Shown in pieces: positions 1 through 7,489 of a stretch of DNA of 64,000 nucleotides. Below the pieces are notes generated by a model. It had not been told where the DNA came from, did no database searches, and saw only the letters and a list, made by a program, of their open reading frames with translations. The stretch is from Streptomyces sp. Alt3 (GTDB lineage: Bacteria > Actinomycetota > Actinomycetes > Streptomycetales > Streptomycetaceae), in the NCBI RefSeq assembly GCF_030719215.1, contig NZ_CP120983.1, forward strand, positions 4,092,001 through 4,156,000, written 5' to 3'. The position numbers were made by a program, and so were the translations under genes. Position 1 is the first letter of the stretch; each line of letters opens with the position of its first letter.

Positions 1-797
1 CCAGCGTGGATTTACCCATCGCAGGTCGGGCCGCGATGACGATCATCTGGCCGGGGTGCAGGCCGTTGGTCAGGGCGTCGAGGTCGGTGAACCCGGTCGG
101 TACACCGGTCATCTCTCCACTGCGGGACCCGATGGCCTCGATCTCGTCGAGAGCCCCCTCCATGATGTCGCCGAGCGGCAGGTAGTCCTCGCTGGTGCGC
201 TGCTCCGTGACGGCGTAGATCTCGGCCTGCGCCGAGTTGACGATCTCGTCGACGTCGCCGTCGGCCGCGTACCCCATCTGCGTGATCTTCGTACCGGCCT
301 CGACGAGACGCCGGAGCACCGCGCGCTCGTGAACGATCTCCGCGTAGTACGAAGCGTTGGCGGCGGTCGGCACCGACTGGACCAGCGTGTGCAGATACGG
401 CGCTCCACCGACCTTGGTGATCTCACCGCGCTTGACCAGCTCGGCCGCAACCGTGATCGGGTCGGCCAGGCTCCCCCTTGGCGTAGAGGTCGAGGATCGC
501 CGTGTACACGGTCTCGTGCGCGGGGCGATAGAAGTCATGGCCCTTGATGATCTCGACGACGTCCGCGATGGCGTCCTTGGAGAGCAGCATTCCACCGAGC
601 ACCGACTGCTCGGCATCCAGGTCCTGCGGAGGCACCCGCTCGAAGCCGGACGACCCGCCGTCCCAGCCGCTCTCCCGGCCACGCTCGTGCTGCTCCTCGC
701 GCCCCTTGCCCTCTCCGCGGCGCTGACGGGAAACAGGCAGACGGTCGCTGGGACCGACATCGGCCCAGGGGTCGTCCAAAGGCTCGGGAATGCTCAC
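1..797 (-). CDS. dnaB: Replicative DNA helicase DnaB, N-terminal part (truncated by window edge, apparent frameshift)
   Basis: DnaB is the hexameric 5'-3' replicative helicase that opens the fork. The start is an ATG read leftward from 797. The first ~105 codons give the DnaB N-terminal domain (DLDAEQSVLGGMLLSKDAI). The match then moves to another frame, where it continues (VGGAPYLHTLVQSVPTAANA, then RPAMGKST of Walker A at the window edge). The switch falls at a run of five C at 473-477; removing one base restores a single frame reading YAKGSLADPITVAAEL. DnaB is essential, so I infer a sequence error or very recent mutation, not a true pseudogene. The RecA-like helicase domain lies outside the window. 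Its upstream region holds DnaA boxes. Confidence 0.9.
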
Positions 798-978
798 CGG
801 GCCACCTCCTCCCGTCCGCTTCGCGGACCTAGCCGTGCCACTCTTTCTTACGGCACGGCACCGACAAACAAGACGCCCGACTCCGGTTCCGGCGCGTCAA
901 GTTCTGCGGACTTCCAAGCCGGAACGGAGTGCGGGCGCCGCTCCACGGTAGGCCGGTCCGCACCGTCAGCCAATCTGG

Positions 979-1067
979 TTATCCACAGGGCATGTGGACG
1001 ACGGAGCAGATGCTGTGGAGAACCCCTCGGATCCTGTGCACGGACCGGGGGACAGCACTGTGGACAA
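979..1067. promoter_or_regulatory. DnaA-box cluster in the dnaB-MATE intergenic region
   Basis: The 449-base gap between dnaB and the exporter holds at least four DnaA-box-like nonamers. They are TTATCCACA at 979-987 (plus), TCGTCCACA at 993-1001 (minus), TTCTCCACA at 1014-1022 (minus) and TTGTCCACA at 1059-1067 (minus). Two are perfect matches to known consensus forms. They lie 180-270 bases upstream of the dnaB start codon. DnaA-box clusters outside oriC have been described in S. coelicolor; from memory one of them (H24) is on the cosmid covering this region. Nothing else was recognised in the gap apart from the likely dnaB promoter. Confidence 0.75.
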
Positions 1068-1246
1068 ACTCATAGGGGTCTACCGAAGATGCCGCTGACC
1101 TGCCCTTTATTCATCCACCGGCTGTGGGGGAGAAAAACTTTTACCCTCAGACCAAGATCACCGGAATCACCCCATCGCCGAACCTGGAAACGCGGGCAAC
1201 GTAAGGATCTCAAGGGCATTGCATCTCTTACCTGTGGAAGATTAGA

Positions 1247-2593
1247 TTGGCCCTCATGACCCAGGCACCGACGGACCAGCTTCCCTCCCGCCGCCGACAC
1301 GACCGCGAGATCATCGCTCTCGCCGTGCCGGCCTTCGGCGCACTGGTTGCCGAGCCTCTCTTCGTCATGGTCGACAGCGCCATCGTCGGTCACCTGGGCA
1401 CACCGCAACTGGCCGGCCTGGCCGTCGCAGCGGCACTCCTGACGACCGCGGTGAGCATCTTCGTCTTCCTCGCCTACGCCACCACAGCCGCAGTCGCCCG
1501 CCAGGCCGGGGCCGGAGATCTGGCTTCCGCCATCCGTCAGGGCATGGACGGAATCTGGCTGGCCCTCCTGATCGGTGCCGCTGTCGTCGCTGTCGCTCTG
1601 CCACTGGCACCGTGGCTGGTCGACATCTTCGGGGCTTCCGACACTGCGACCCCCTACGCCACCACCTATCTGCGCATCTCCAGCCTCGGTATCCCCGCGA
1701 TGCTCGTGGTGCTGGCGGCAACGGGAGTACTCCGAGGGCTGCAAGACACCCGAACGCCGCTTTACGTAGCGATCGGTGGATTCGCAGCCAACGGAGCTCT
1801 CAACGCAGGGCTCGTCTACGGCGCCGGACTGGGGATCGCAGGATCCGCGTGGGGAACCGTCATCGCCCAAGTGGGTATGGCGATCGCCTACCTGATCGTC
1901 GTGGTTCGTGGGGCCCGGCGGCACGGGGCATCACTGCGTCCGGATGCTGCAGGGATCCGGGCATGCGCCCAGGCAGGCGTACCCCTGCTGATCCGCACGC
2001 TTTCGCTGAGGGCGGTCCTGATGATCGCCACCGCCGTCGCCGCCCGCCTCGGCGACACCGACATCGCAGCGCATCAGATCATCCTCTCGCTCTGGAGTCT
2101 CACGGCCTTCGCGCTCGACGCGATCGCTATCGCCGGGCAGGCCATCATCGGCCGTTATCTGGGCGCGAACGACCCCAAGGGTGCTCGAGAGGCGTGCCGC
2201 CGGATGGTTCAGTGGGGAGTCGCCTCCGGGGTGGTCCTCGGTGCAGCGATCATGCTCGCCAGGCCGCTCTTCGTTCCTCTGTTCACCAGCGACGCATCCG
2301 TGCAGGACACTCTCCTGCCCGCGCTCCTGGTCGTAGCGCTTTCCCAGCCGATCTCCGGTGTGGTCTTCGTTCTCGACGGGGTACTGATGGGCGCTGGAGA
2401 CGGCCGCTATCTCGCCTGGGCCATGGTTCTGACCCTGGCGGTTTTTGCCCCGGTCGCTCTCCTCGTCCCCAGTCTGGGTGGGGGGCTGACCGCCCTCTGG
2501 GGAGCGATGACGCTGATGATGACCGTTCGATTGCTGACACTGTGGATGCGCACCCGGTCCGGCCGCTGGGTCGTCACCGGAGCCACGCGCTGA
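1247..2593 (+). CDS. MATE family efflux transporter (DinF-like)
   Basis: A polytopic membrane protein of 448 aa, the usual MATE length, with about twelve hydrophobic segments. N-terminal REIIALAVPAFGALVAEPLF and the downstream DSAIVGHLGTPQLAGLAV are typical of the DinF branch, which exports drugs or metabolites by Na+ or H+ antiport. The TTG at 1247 is favoured as start because GGAAG at 1235-1239 lies seven bases before it; an in-frame ATG at 1256 is the alternative. It stands alone between divergent dnaB and the convergent ribosomal operon, and shares a bidirectional terminator (2641-2670) with rplI. Substrate unknown. Confidence 0.9.
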   Translation: MALMTQAPTDQLPSRRRHDREIIALAVPAFGALVAEPLFVMVDSAIVGHLGTPQLAGLAVAAALLTTAVSIFVFLAYATTAAVARQAGAGDLASAIRQGMDGIWLALLIGAAVVAVALPLAPWLVDIFGASDTATPYATTYLRISSLGIPAMLVVLAATGVLRGLQDTRTPLYVAIGGFAANGALNAGLVYGAGLGIAGSAWGTVIAQVGMAIAYLIVVVRGARRHGASLRPDAAGIRACAQAGVPLLIRTLSLRAVLMIATAVAARLGDTDIAAHQIILSLWSLTAFALDAIAIAGQAIIGRYLGANDPKGAREACRRMVQWGVASGVVLGAAIMLARPLFVPLFTSDASVQDTLLPALLVVALSQPISGVVFVLDGVLMGAGDGRYLAWAMVLTLAVFAPVALLVPSLGGGLTALWGAMTLMMTVRLLTLWMRTRSGRWVVTGATR

Positions 2594-2623
2594 GTCCTCT
2601 GGCGAAGTACCAGCCGACTGCGC

Positions 2624-2637
2624 GTTTCACGTGAAAC
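2624..2637. other. parS site 1
   Basis: Perfect parS palindrome GTTTCACGTGAAAC, the ParB-binding centromere sequence, in the MATE-rplI convergent gap, just before the terminator hairpin. Symmetry extends to 16 bp. Confidence 0.95.
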
Positions 2638-2640
2638 GAC

Positions 2641-2670
2641 GAAGGGCCGCACCCGTGGGTGCGGCCCTTC
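2641..2670. terminator. Bidirectional terminator between the MATE gene and rplI
   Basis: Inverted repeat GAAGGGCCGCAC / GTGCGGCCCTTC, a perfect 12-bp stem around a CCGTGG loop, in the gap between two convergent genes. No long U-tract, as is common in Streptomyces. Confidence 0.8.
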
Positions 2671-2694
2671 ACCTAACACTGCTGTGCTGTGCCC

Positions 2695-3141
2695 TTAGGC
2701 AGCAACGACCTCGATACCGAGCTTCGCGGCAACCTCGGGGTGCAGACGGACGGACACCTGGTATCCGCCCAGCGTCTTGATCGGCGAGCCGAGCTCGACG
2801 CGACGCTTGTCGACGTCCGGACCACCAGCAGACTTGATCGCCGAGGCGATGTCGGCCGGGGTGACGGAGCCGAAGAGGCGGCCGGCGTCGCCGGAGCGAA
2901 CAGCCAGACGAACCTTCACGGCCTCGAGCTTGGCCTTGATCTCGTTGGCCTGCTCGATCGTCGCGATCTCGTGGATCTTGCGGGCGCGGCGGATCTGCGC
3001 CACGTCCTTCTCGCCACCCTTGGTCCAGCGAATGGCGAAGCCACGCGGAACCAGGTAGTTGCGGGCGTACCCGTCCTTGACGTCCACGACGTCGCCGGCG
3101 GCACCGAGGCCAGTGACCTCGTGGGTGAGGATGATCTTCAT
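2695..3141 (-). CDS. rplI: 50S ribosomal protein L9
   Basis: L9 binds 23S rRNA near the L1 stalk. The 148-aa product has the N-terminal signature MKIILTHEVTGLGAAGDVVD followed by KDGYARNYLVPRG, a long central helix and the C-terminal domain ending GIEVVAA. Length matches the family. It is the last gene of the leftward operon rpsF-ssb-rpsR-rplI, 18 bases after rpsR, and is followed by a strong hairpin at 2641-2670. Confidence 0.98.
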   Translation of the reverse strand: MKIILTHEVTGLGAAGDVVDVKDGYARNYLVPRGFAIRWTKGGEKDVAQIRRARKIHEIATIEQANEIKAKLEAVKVRLAVRSGDAGRLFGSVTPADIASAIKSAGGPDVDKRRVELGSPIKTLGGYQVSVRLHPEVAAKLGIEVVAA

Positions 3142-3159
3142 GATTCGGTCACCCTTCCC

Positions 3160-3396
3160 TTATCGCGCGGTGGACGTGTAGGGCAGCAGCGCCATCTCAC
3201 GGCTGTTCTTGACTGCCGTGGCGACGTCACGCTGGTGCTGAGTGCAGTTGCCGGTGACGCGGCGGGCACGGATCTTGCCGCGGTCGGAAATGAACTTCCG
3301 CAGCATGTTCGTGTCCTTGTAGTCCACGTACTGGGTCTTGTCCTTGCAGAACGCGCAGACCTTCTTCTTAGGCTTGCGCACAGGCGGCTTCGCCAT
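3160..3396 (-). CDS. rpsR: 30S ribosomal protein S18, zinc-binding form
   Basis: S18 pairs with S6 on the 30S platform. The product is 78 aa. CAFC near residue 14 and NCTQH near residue 50 supply a CxxC plus CxxH set, so this is the Cys-rich (C+) form expected to bind zinc. Streptomycetes often encode a second, Cys-free S18 under Zur control elsewhere; that paralogue is not in this window. It lies 43 bases after ssb in the S6-SSB-S18-L9 operon. Confidence 0.97.
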   Translation of the reverse strand: MAKPPVRKPKKKVCAFCKDKTQYVDYKDTNMLRKFISDRGKIRARRVTGNCTQHQRDVATAVKNSREMALLPYTSTAR

Positions 3397-3439
3397 GGTG
3401 TTTCTCCTGTGTGATCAAGAAGTGGGGGTACGAGCAGCC

Positions 3440-4057
3440 CTAGAAGGGCGGCTCGTCCGAGTAGCCGCCGCCGGAACCGCCGGAGCCGCCGGAGCTTCCG
3501 CCCCAGCTGCCCCCGCCGCCCTGCTGGCCCCCGCCTTGCTGGCCGCCGGACGGAGCGTTGGTGGCCCAGGGGTCGTCGGCGGGAGCACCGCCGCCACCCT
3601 GCTGGCCACCGCCACCGGGACCGCCGCCCCAGTTGCCGCCGCCCTGCTGGCCGCCGCCGTATCCACCCTGGCCGCCGCCCTGGCCACCTCGACCCGTGGT
3701 CTTGGTGACCTTGGCCGTGGCGTTCTTCAGGCTGGGGCCGACTTCCTCGACATCCAGCTCGTAGACCGTGCGCTTGACGCCCTCACGGTCCTCGTAGGAC
3801 CGCTGCTTCAGCCGGCCCTGCACGACAACGCGCATGCCTCGCTGGAGCGACTCCGCGACGTTCTCCGCCGCCTGACGCCAGACCGAGCAGGTGAGGAACA
3901 GGCCTTCGCCGTCCTTCCACTCATTGGTCTGCCGGTCGAAGATGCGGGGAGTGGACGCGACACGGAACTTCGCGACCGCCGCACCGGACGGGGTGAAGCG
4001 CAGCTCGGGGTCGTCGACGAGATTGCCGACGACCGTGATGACGGTCTCGCCTGCCAT
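3440..4057 (-). CDS. ssb: Single-stranded DNA-binding protein
   Basis: SSB coats single-stranded DNA during replication and repair and recruits partners through its C-terminal tip. Residues 1-115 form the OB fold (MAGETVITVVGNLVDDPELR, then FLTCSVWRQAAENVAESL). The rest is a Gly/Gln-rich linker with GGGQQGGG-type repeats and ends in the acidic tip SDEPPF. At 205 aa it is a typical long actinobacterial SSB. The linker produces Gly-rich low-complexity DNA at about 3450-3700. It is the second gene of the rpsF operon, essential and vegetative. Confidence 0.97.
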   Translation of the reverse strand: MAGETVITVVGNLVDDPELRFTPSGAAVAKFRVASTPRIFDRQTNEWKDGEGLFLTCSVWRQAAENVAESLQRGMRVVVQGRLKQRSYEDREGVKRTVYELDVEEVGPSLKNATAKVTKTTGRGGQGGGQGGYGGGQQGGGNWGGGPGGGGQQGGGGAPADDPWATNAPSGGQQGGGQQGGGGSWGGSSGGSGGSGGGYSDEPPF

Positions 4058-4128
4058 GGGTGAACCTCTCGGCGGGGATTGCTTCTGGCTGCTTGCTACT
4101 CGAACCCGATGACCGCTGAGCTAGATGC

Positions 4129-4419
4129 TCAGTGGGTCTCGGGACGGAGGACCTTGGTCCGGAGGACCGACTCGTTCAGGTTCATCTGTCGGTCGAGCTC
4201 CTTGACGACCGCAGGCTCGGCCTGCAGGTCGATGACCGAGTAGATGCCCTCGGGCTTCTTCTTGATCTCGTAAGAGAGACGACGACGGCCCCAGGTGTCG
4301 ACCTTCTCAACCTTTCCGTCGCCCTCACGGACGACGGAGAGGAAGTTCTCGATCAACGGGGAGACTGCGCGCTCCTCGAGATCGGGGTCGAGGATGACCA
4401 TCACCTCGTAGTGACGCAT
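4129..4419 (-). CDS. rpsF: 30S ribosomal protein S6
   Basis: S6 is a small-subunit platform protein that binds S18. The start at 4419 gives MRHYEVMVILDPDLEERAV, the standard family N-terminus, and 96 aa, the usual length. The ribosome-binding site is unusually strong: AAAGGAGGTG, read leftward, about eight bases before the ATG. The frame is open further upstream (to 4518), but that part has no S6 similarity. First gene of the rpsF-ssb-rpsR-rplI operon. Confidence 0.97.
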   Translation of the reverse strand: MRHYEVMVILDPDLEERAVSPLIENFLSVVREGDGKVEKVDTWGRRRLSYEIKKKPEGIYSVIDLQAEPAVVKELDRQMNLNESVLRTKVLRPETH

Positions 4420-4447
4420 GTGGAACCCACCTCCTTTGGACTCAGCG

Positions 4448-4466
4448 GCCACGGTCGTTCCGTGGC
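4448..4466 (-). promoter_or_regulatory. Leader hairpin upstream of rpsF
   Basis: GCCACGG / CCGTGGC forms a 7-bp stem with a five-base loop about 30 bases before the rpsF start. Many bacteria have an S6:S18 autoregulatory RNA element in this leader. The position fits, but I could not match the conserved bulge, so the role is inferred. The rest of the 286-base gap (4420-4705) must contain the divergent promoters for rpsF and the next gene. A possible minus-strand pair is TTCAAC at 4616-4621 and TACTCT at 4592-4597. Confidence 0.3.
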
Positions 4467-4705
4467 AGGAGGGTCGTGATGCGTAAGCAACAGTGTCTCC
4501 GAGTAAAACAGCCGCCACTGACAGCGCCCGTCTCCGAGATTCGAGGGGGGCCGCAGTGCTGGCTCAAGGCAGACACCGGTGCAGACCGTACAGAGTACCC
4601 GCAGACCGGCTTCCGGTTGAAATCCGGTGTCCAGGGCGCACAATCAAGACAGATGCGGTGTGACAGGCGCTACATTGCACCGCCCTTCGCGCCAGGAGGT
4701 GCTCC

Positions 4706-5062
4706 ATGGCACAGACAGTCCGACCTGCCGGAAGCCGAACCGCTTCCCGCTCGACGTCCAAGGCCCGGCCGGCCACGGGATCCCTCTTCGCCACGGACGG
4801 CAGGCCGCACCCCCTCCAGGAAGTACTGATGGCGGTGACGGGGGTCCTGGGCGTCCTCGCGTTCGTGACAGCGATGTTCCACAGCCTGCATCTGATCAGC
4901 TCGTGGGCAGGGCTGATCGGCATCCTGACCGGCGCCTACGGGCAGTACATCTCCAGGACAACCTGGGAGCGGTTCGGTCTGATCATGGGGATCGGCGCGT
5001 CCGCGGTCGGCTTCTATCTGGGTATGGCCCACGGTGGCCTCTTCGGCGGCGTCGTCACCTGA
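4706..5062 (+). CDS. Small integral membrane protein, function unknown
   Basis: A 118-aa protein with a polar Arg/Ser/Thr-rich N-terminus of ~35 residues and three hydrophobic segments (about residues 41-60, 66-84 and 90-112, the last containing GIGASAVGFYLGMAHGG). A good ribosome-binding site (CAGGAGGTG) precedes the ATG. It is divergent from the ribosomal operon. I recognise it as a conserved streptomycete hypothetical from position and layout, not from any functional motif. Confidence 0.75.
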   Translation: MAQTVRPAGSRTASRSTSKARPATGSLFATDGRPHPLQEVLMAVTGVLGVLAFVTAMFHSLHLISSWAGLIGILTGAYGQYISRTTWERFGLIMGIGASAVGFYLGMAHGGLFGGVVT

Positions 5063-5245
5063 CCGGCACAGCCGCAGTCGGCGAGGCCGACCGCTTCGCG
5101 CAGTGCACCGGCAGGCGGTCCCGCGCGGGTGACGTCCGGTCCGGTCCCGATGGGCCAGACCGGGCGCCCCTCGGTCACAGTAGGCTTCGGCGCGAGAGCC
5201 GGAGCCCCTGACCGATGGGGACACACCTGCCGAGGAGCGCCCCGC

Positions 5246-6364
5246 ATGAGCCTGACCCTGAGGACCATCAGCCGAGAACAGCATCTGGCGTACATCCAGA
5301 GCCTGCCCTCGGCCAGTCACTGCCAGGTCCCGGCGTGGGCTGACGTGAAGACTGAATGGCGCTCGGAGAACCTGGGATGGTTCGACAAGAACGGCGAGAT
5401 GGTGGGCGCCGGGCTGGTCCTCTACCGCCAGCTTCCCAAGATCAAGCGCTATCTCGCGTACCTCCCCGAGGGGCCGGTCATCAACTGGTACGCCCCCAAC
5501 CTGGACGAGTGGCTCCAGCCGATGCTCGCCCATCTGAAGCAGCAGGGTGCCTTCTCGGTGAAGATGGGCCCTCCCGTGGTGATCCGCCGCTGGGACTCGA
5601 CCGCCATCAAGTCGGGGATCCAGGATCCCGACGTGAAGCGGCTTCGTGATGTCGAAGCCAGCCACATCGAGCCGCGCGCCTTCGAGGTCTCGGACCGGCT
5701 GAGGAAGATGGGCTGGCAGCAGGGCGAGGACGGCGGCGCCGGCTTCGGTGACGTACAGCCCCGCTATGTCTTCCAGGTGCCGCTGGCCAACCGTTCTCTC
5801 GAGGACGTACTCAAGGGCTTCAACCAGCTCTGGCGGCGCAACATCAAGAAGGCCGACAAGGCCGGCGTCGAGGTGGTCCAGGGCGGTTACGAGGACCTCG
5901 CCGAATGGCAGCGGCTGTACGAGATCACCGCCGTGCGCGACCACTTCCGGCCGCGCCCGCTCTCGTACTTCCAGCGTATGTGGTCGGTGCTCAACTCCGA
6001 GGACCCCAACCGGATGCGGCTGTACTTCGCGCGCCACAACGGGGTGAACCTGTCGGCTGCCACGATGCTCGTCGTCGGTGGGCACGTCTGGTATTCCTAC
6101 GGCGCCTCGGACAACATCGGGCGCGAGGTCCGCCCCTCCAACGCCATGCAGTGGCGCATGCTCCGCGACTCGTACGCGATGGGCGCGACGGTCTACGACC
6201 TGCGCGGCATCAGCGACTCGCTGGACGAGACCGACCATCTCTTCGGACTGATCCAGTTCAAGGTCGGCACCGGCGGCGAAGCCGTCGAATACGTCGGTGA
6301 ATGGGACTTCCCCCTCAACAAGCTGCTGCACAAGGCACTGGATATGTACATGTCCCGTCGCTGA
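5246..6364 (+). CDS. femX: FemABX-family aminoacyl ligase (FemX-like)
   Basis: Fem proteins use aminoacyl-tRNA to add amino acids to the peptidoglycan precursor; in streptomycetes FemX adds the first Gly of the cross-bridge. The 372-aa product carries the family's hallmarks: a GNAT-like double domain, the central stretch QLWRRNIKKADKAGVEV, and a C-terminal LRGISDSLDETDHLFGLIQF followed by FKVGTGGEAVEYVGEWDFPL. The start at 5246 (MSLTLRTISREQ) has GAGGAG about eight bases upstream; earlier in-frame codons lack similarity. The next gene follows after 80 bases and may share its transcript. The name rests on synteny with S. coelicolor femX. Confidence 0.88.
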   Translation: MSLTLRTISREQHLAYIQSLPSASHCQVPAWADVKTEWRSENLGWFDKNGEMVGAGLVLYRQLPKIKRYLAYLPEGPVINWYAPNLDEWLQPMLAHLKQQGAFSVKMGPPVVIRRWDSTAIKSGIQDPDVKRLRDVEASHIEPRAFEVSDRLRKMGWQQGEDGGAGFGDVQPRYVFQVPLANRSLEDVLKGFNQLWRRNIKKADKAGVEVVQGGYEDLAEWQRLYEITAVRDHFRPRPLSYFQRMWSVLNSEDPNRMRLYFARHNGVNLSAATMLVVGGHVWYSYGASDNIGREVRPSNAMQWRMLRDSYAMGATVYDLRGISDSLDETDHLFGLIQFKVGTGGEAVEYVGEWDFPLNKLLHKALDMYMSRR

Positions 6365-6444
6365 CCGCACCGCGAACCCCCGTCCATCAAGCTTCTCTTC
6401 TCTCTCACTTACACCGCAGCCACCAGAAAGGTTCCGGGCCGGCC

Positions 6445-7476
6445 ATGGCGCTCTCCCTCTACGTCGACACCGCGCGCTGGCGGGCGCACCAGAAGTCCGT
6501 GCTGGACCAGTTCCCCGGGCTCGTCCCTGTCTGCAAGGGCAACGGATACGGCTTCGGACACGAGCGGCTGGCCGACGAGGCGATCCGTTTCGGGTCCGAC
6601 ACGCTGGCAGTCGGGACCACCTACGAGGCCGCGCGCATCAAGGACTGGTTCAGCGGCGACCTGCTGGTGCTCACGCCCTTCCGCCGCGGTGAGGAGCCGG
6701 TCCCGCTGCCCGACCGCGTCATCCGCTCCGTCTCGTCCGTCGACGGTGTGCACGCCCTCGTGGGCGCGCGGGTGGTCATCGAGTGCATGAGCTCGATGAA
6801 GCGCCACGGGGTGAAGGAGGAGGAGCTCGGCCAGCTGCACGCAGCAATCGAGGACGTACGCCTCGAAGGATTCGCCCTGCACCTGCCGCTCGACCGCACG
6901 GACGGCTCGGACGCGGTCGAGGAGGTCATCGCCTGGATGGACCGGCTGCGTGCGGCCCGGCTGCCCCTGCACACGATGTTCGTCAGCCATCTGCGGGCCG
7001 AGGAGCTGGCGCGGCTGCAGCAGCAGTTCCCTCAGACCCGCTTCCGCGCACGCATCGGCACGCGGCTCTGGCTCGGCGACCACGAGGCGACGGAGTACCG
7101 CGGCGCGGTGCTCGACGTCACCCGCGTCGTCAAGGGGGACCGTTTCGGCTACCGCCAGCAGAAGGCGGCGTCCGACGGCTGGCTGGTGGTCGTCGCCGGG
7201 GGGACCTCCCACGGTGTCGGCCTGGAGGCTCCCAAGGCCCTGCACGGGGTGATGCCGCGCGCCAAGGGCGTGGCGCGCGCCGGGCTCGCCACCGTCAACC
7301 GCAACCTGTCACCGTTCGTCTGGGCGGGCAAGCAGCGCTGGTTCGCCGAGCCGCCGCACATGCAGGTGTCGATCCTGTTCGTGCCCTCGGACGCCCAGGA
7401 GCCCAAGGTCGGCGACGAACTGGTGGCCCACCTGCGCCACACCACCACCCAGTTCGACCGGCTCGTGGACCGGTAG
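6445..7476 (+). CDS. Alanine racemase-fold PLP protein
   Basis: The 343-aa product begins MALSLYVDTARW and has VCKGNGYGFGHE around residue 31, the equivalent of the PLP-lysine motif of alanine racemases. RIGTRLWLGD near residue 205 corresponds to the RxGxxxYG region, and AGGTSHGVGLEAP follows. It is shorter and divergent in the C-terminal beta domain, where the catalytic tyrosine of true Alr is not evident to me, so racemase activity is uncertain. Its place directly after femX suggests a role in cell-wall amino-acid supply or modification. This is inference. Confidence 0.8.
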   Translation: MALSLYVDTARWRAHQKSVLDQFPGLVPVCKGNGYGFGHERLADEAIRFGSDTLAVGTTYEAARIKDWFSGDLLVLTPFRRGEEPVPLPDRVIRSVSSVDGVHALVGARVVIECMSSMKRHGVKEEELGQLHAAIEDVRLEGFALHLPLDRTDGSDAVEEVIAWMDRLRAARLPLHTMFVSHLRAEELARLQQQFPQTRFRARIGTRLWLGDHEATEYRGAVLDVTRVVKGDRFGYRQQKAASDGWLVVVAGGTSHGVGLEAPKALHGVMPRAKGVARAGLATVNRNLSPFVWAGKQRWFAEPPHMQVSILFVPSDAQEPKVGDELVAHLRHTTTQFDRLVDR

Positions 7477-7489
7477 GCCCCGGCTTCCC

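Noticed and set aside
3440..3700. Repetitive GGCGG/CTGCTGGCC tract
   Set aside because: Simply the coding sequence of the Gly/Gln-rich SSB linker, not a DNA repeat element.
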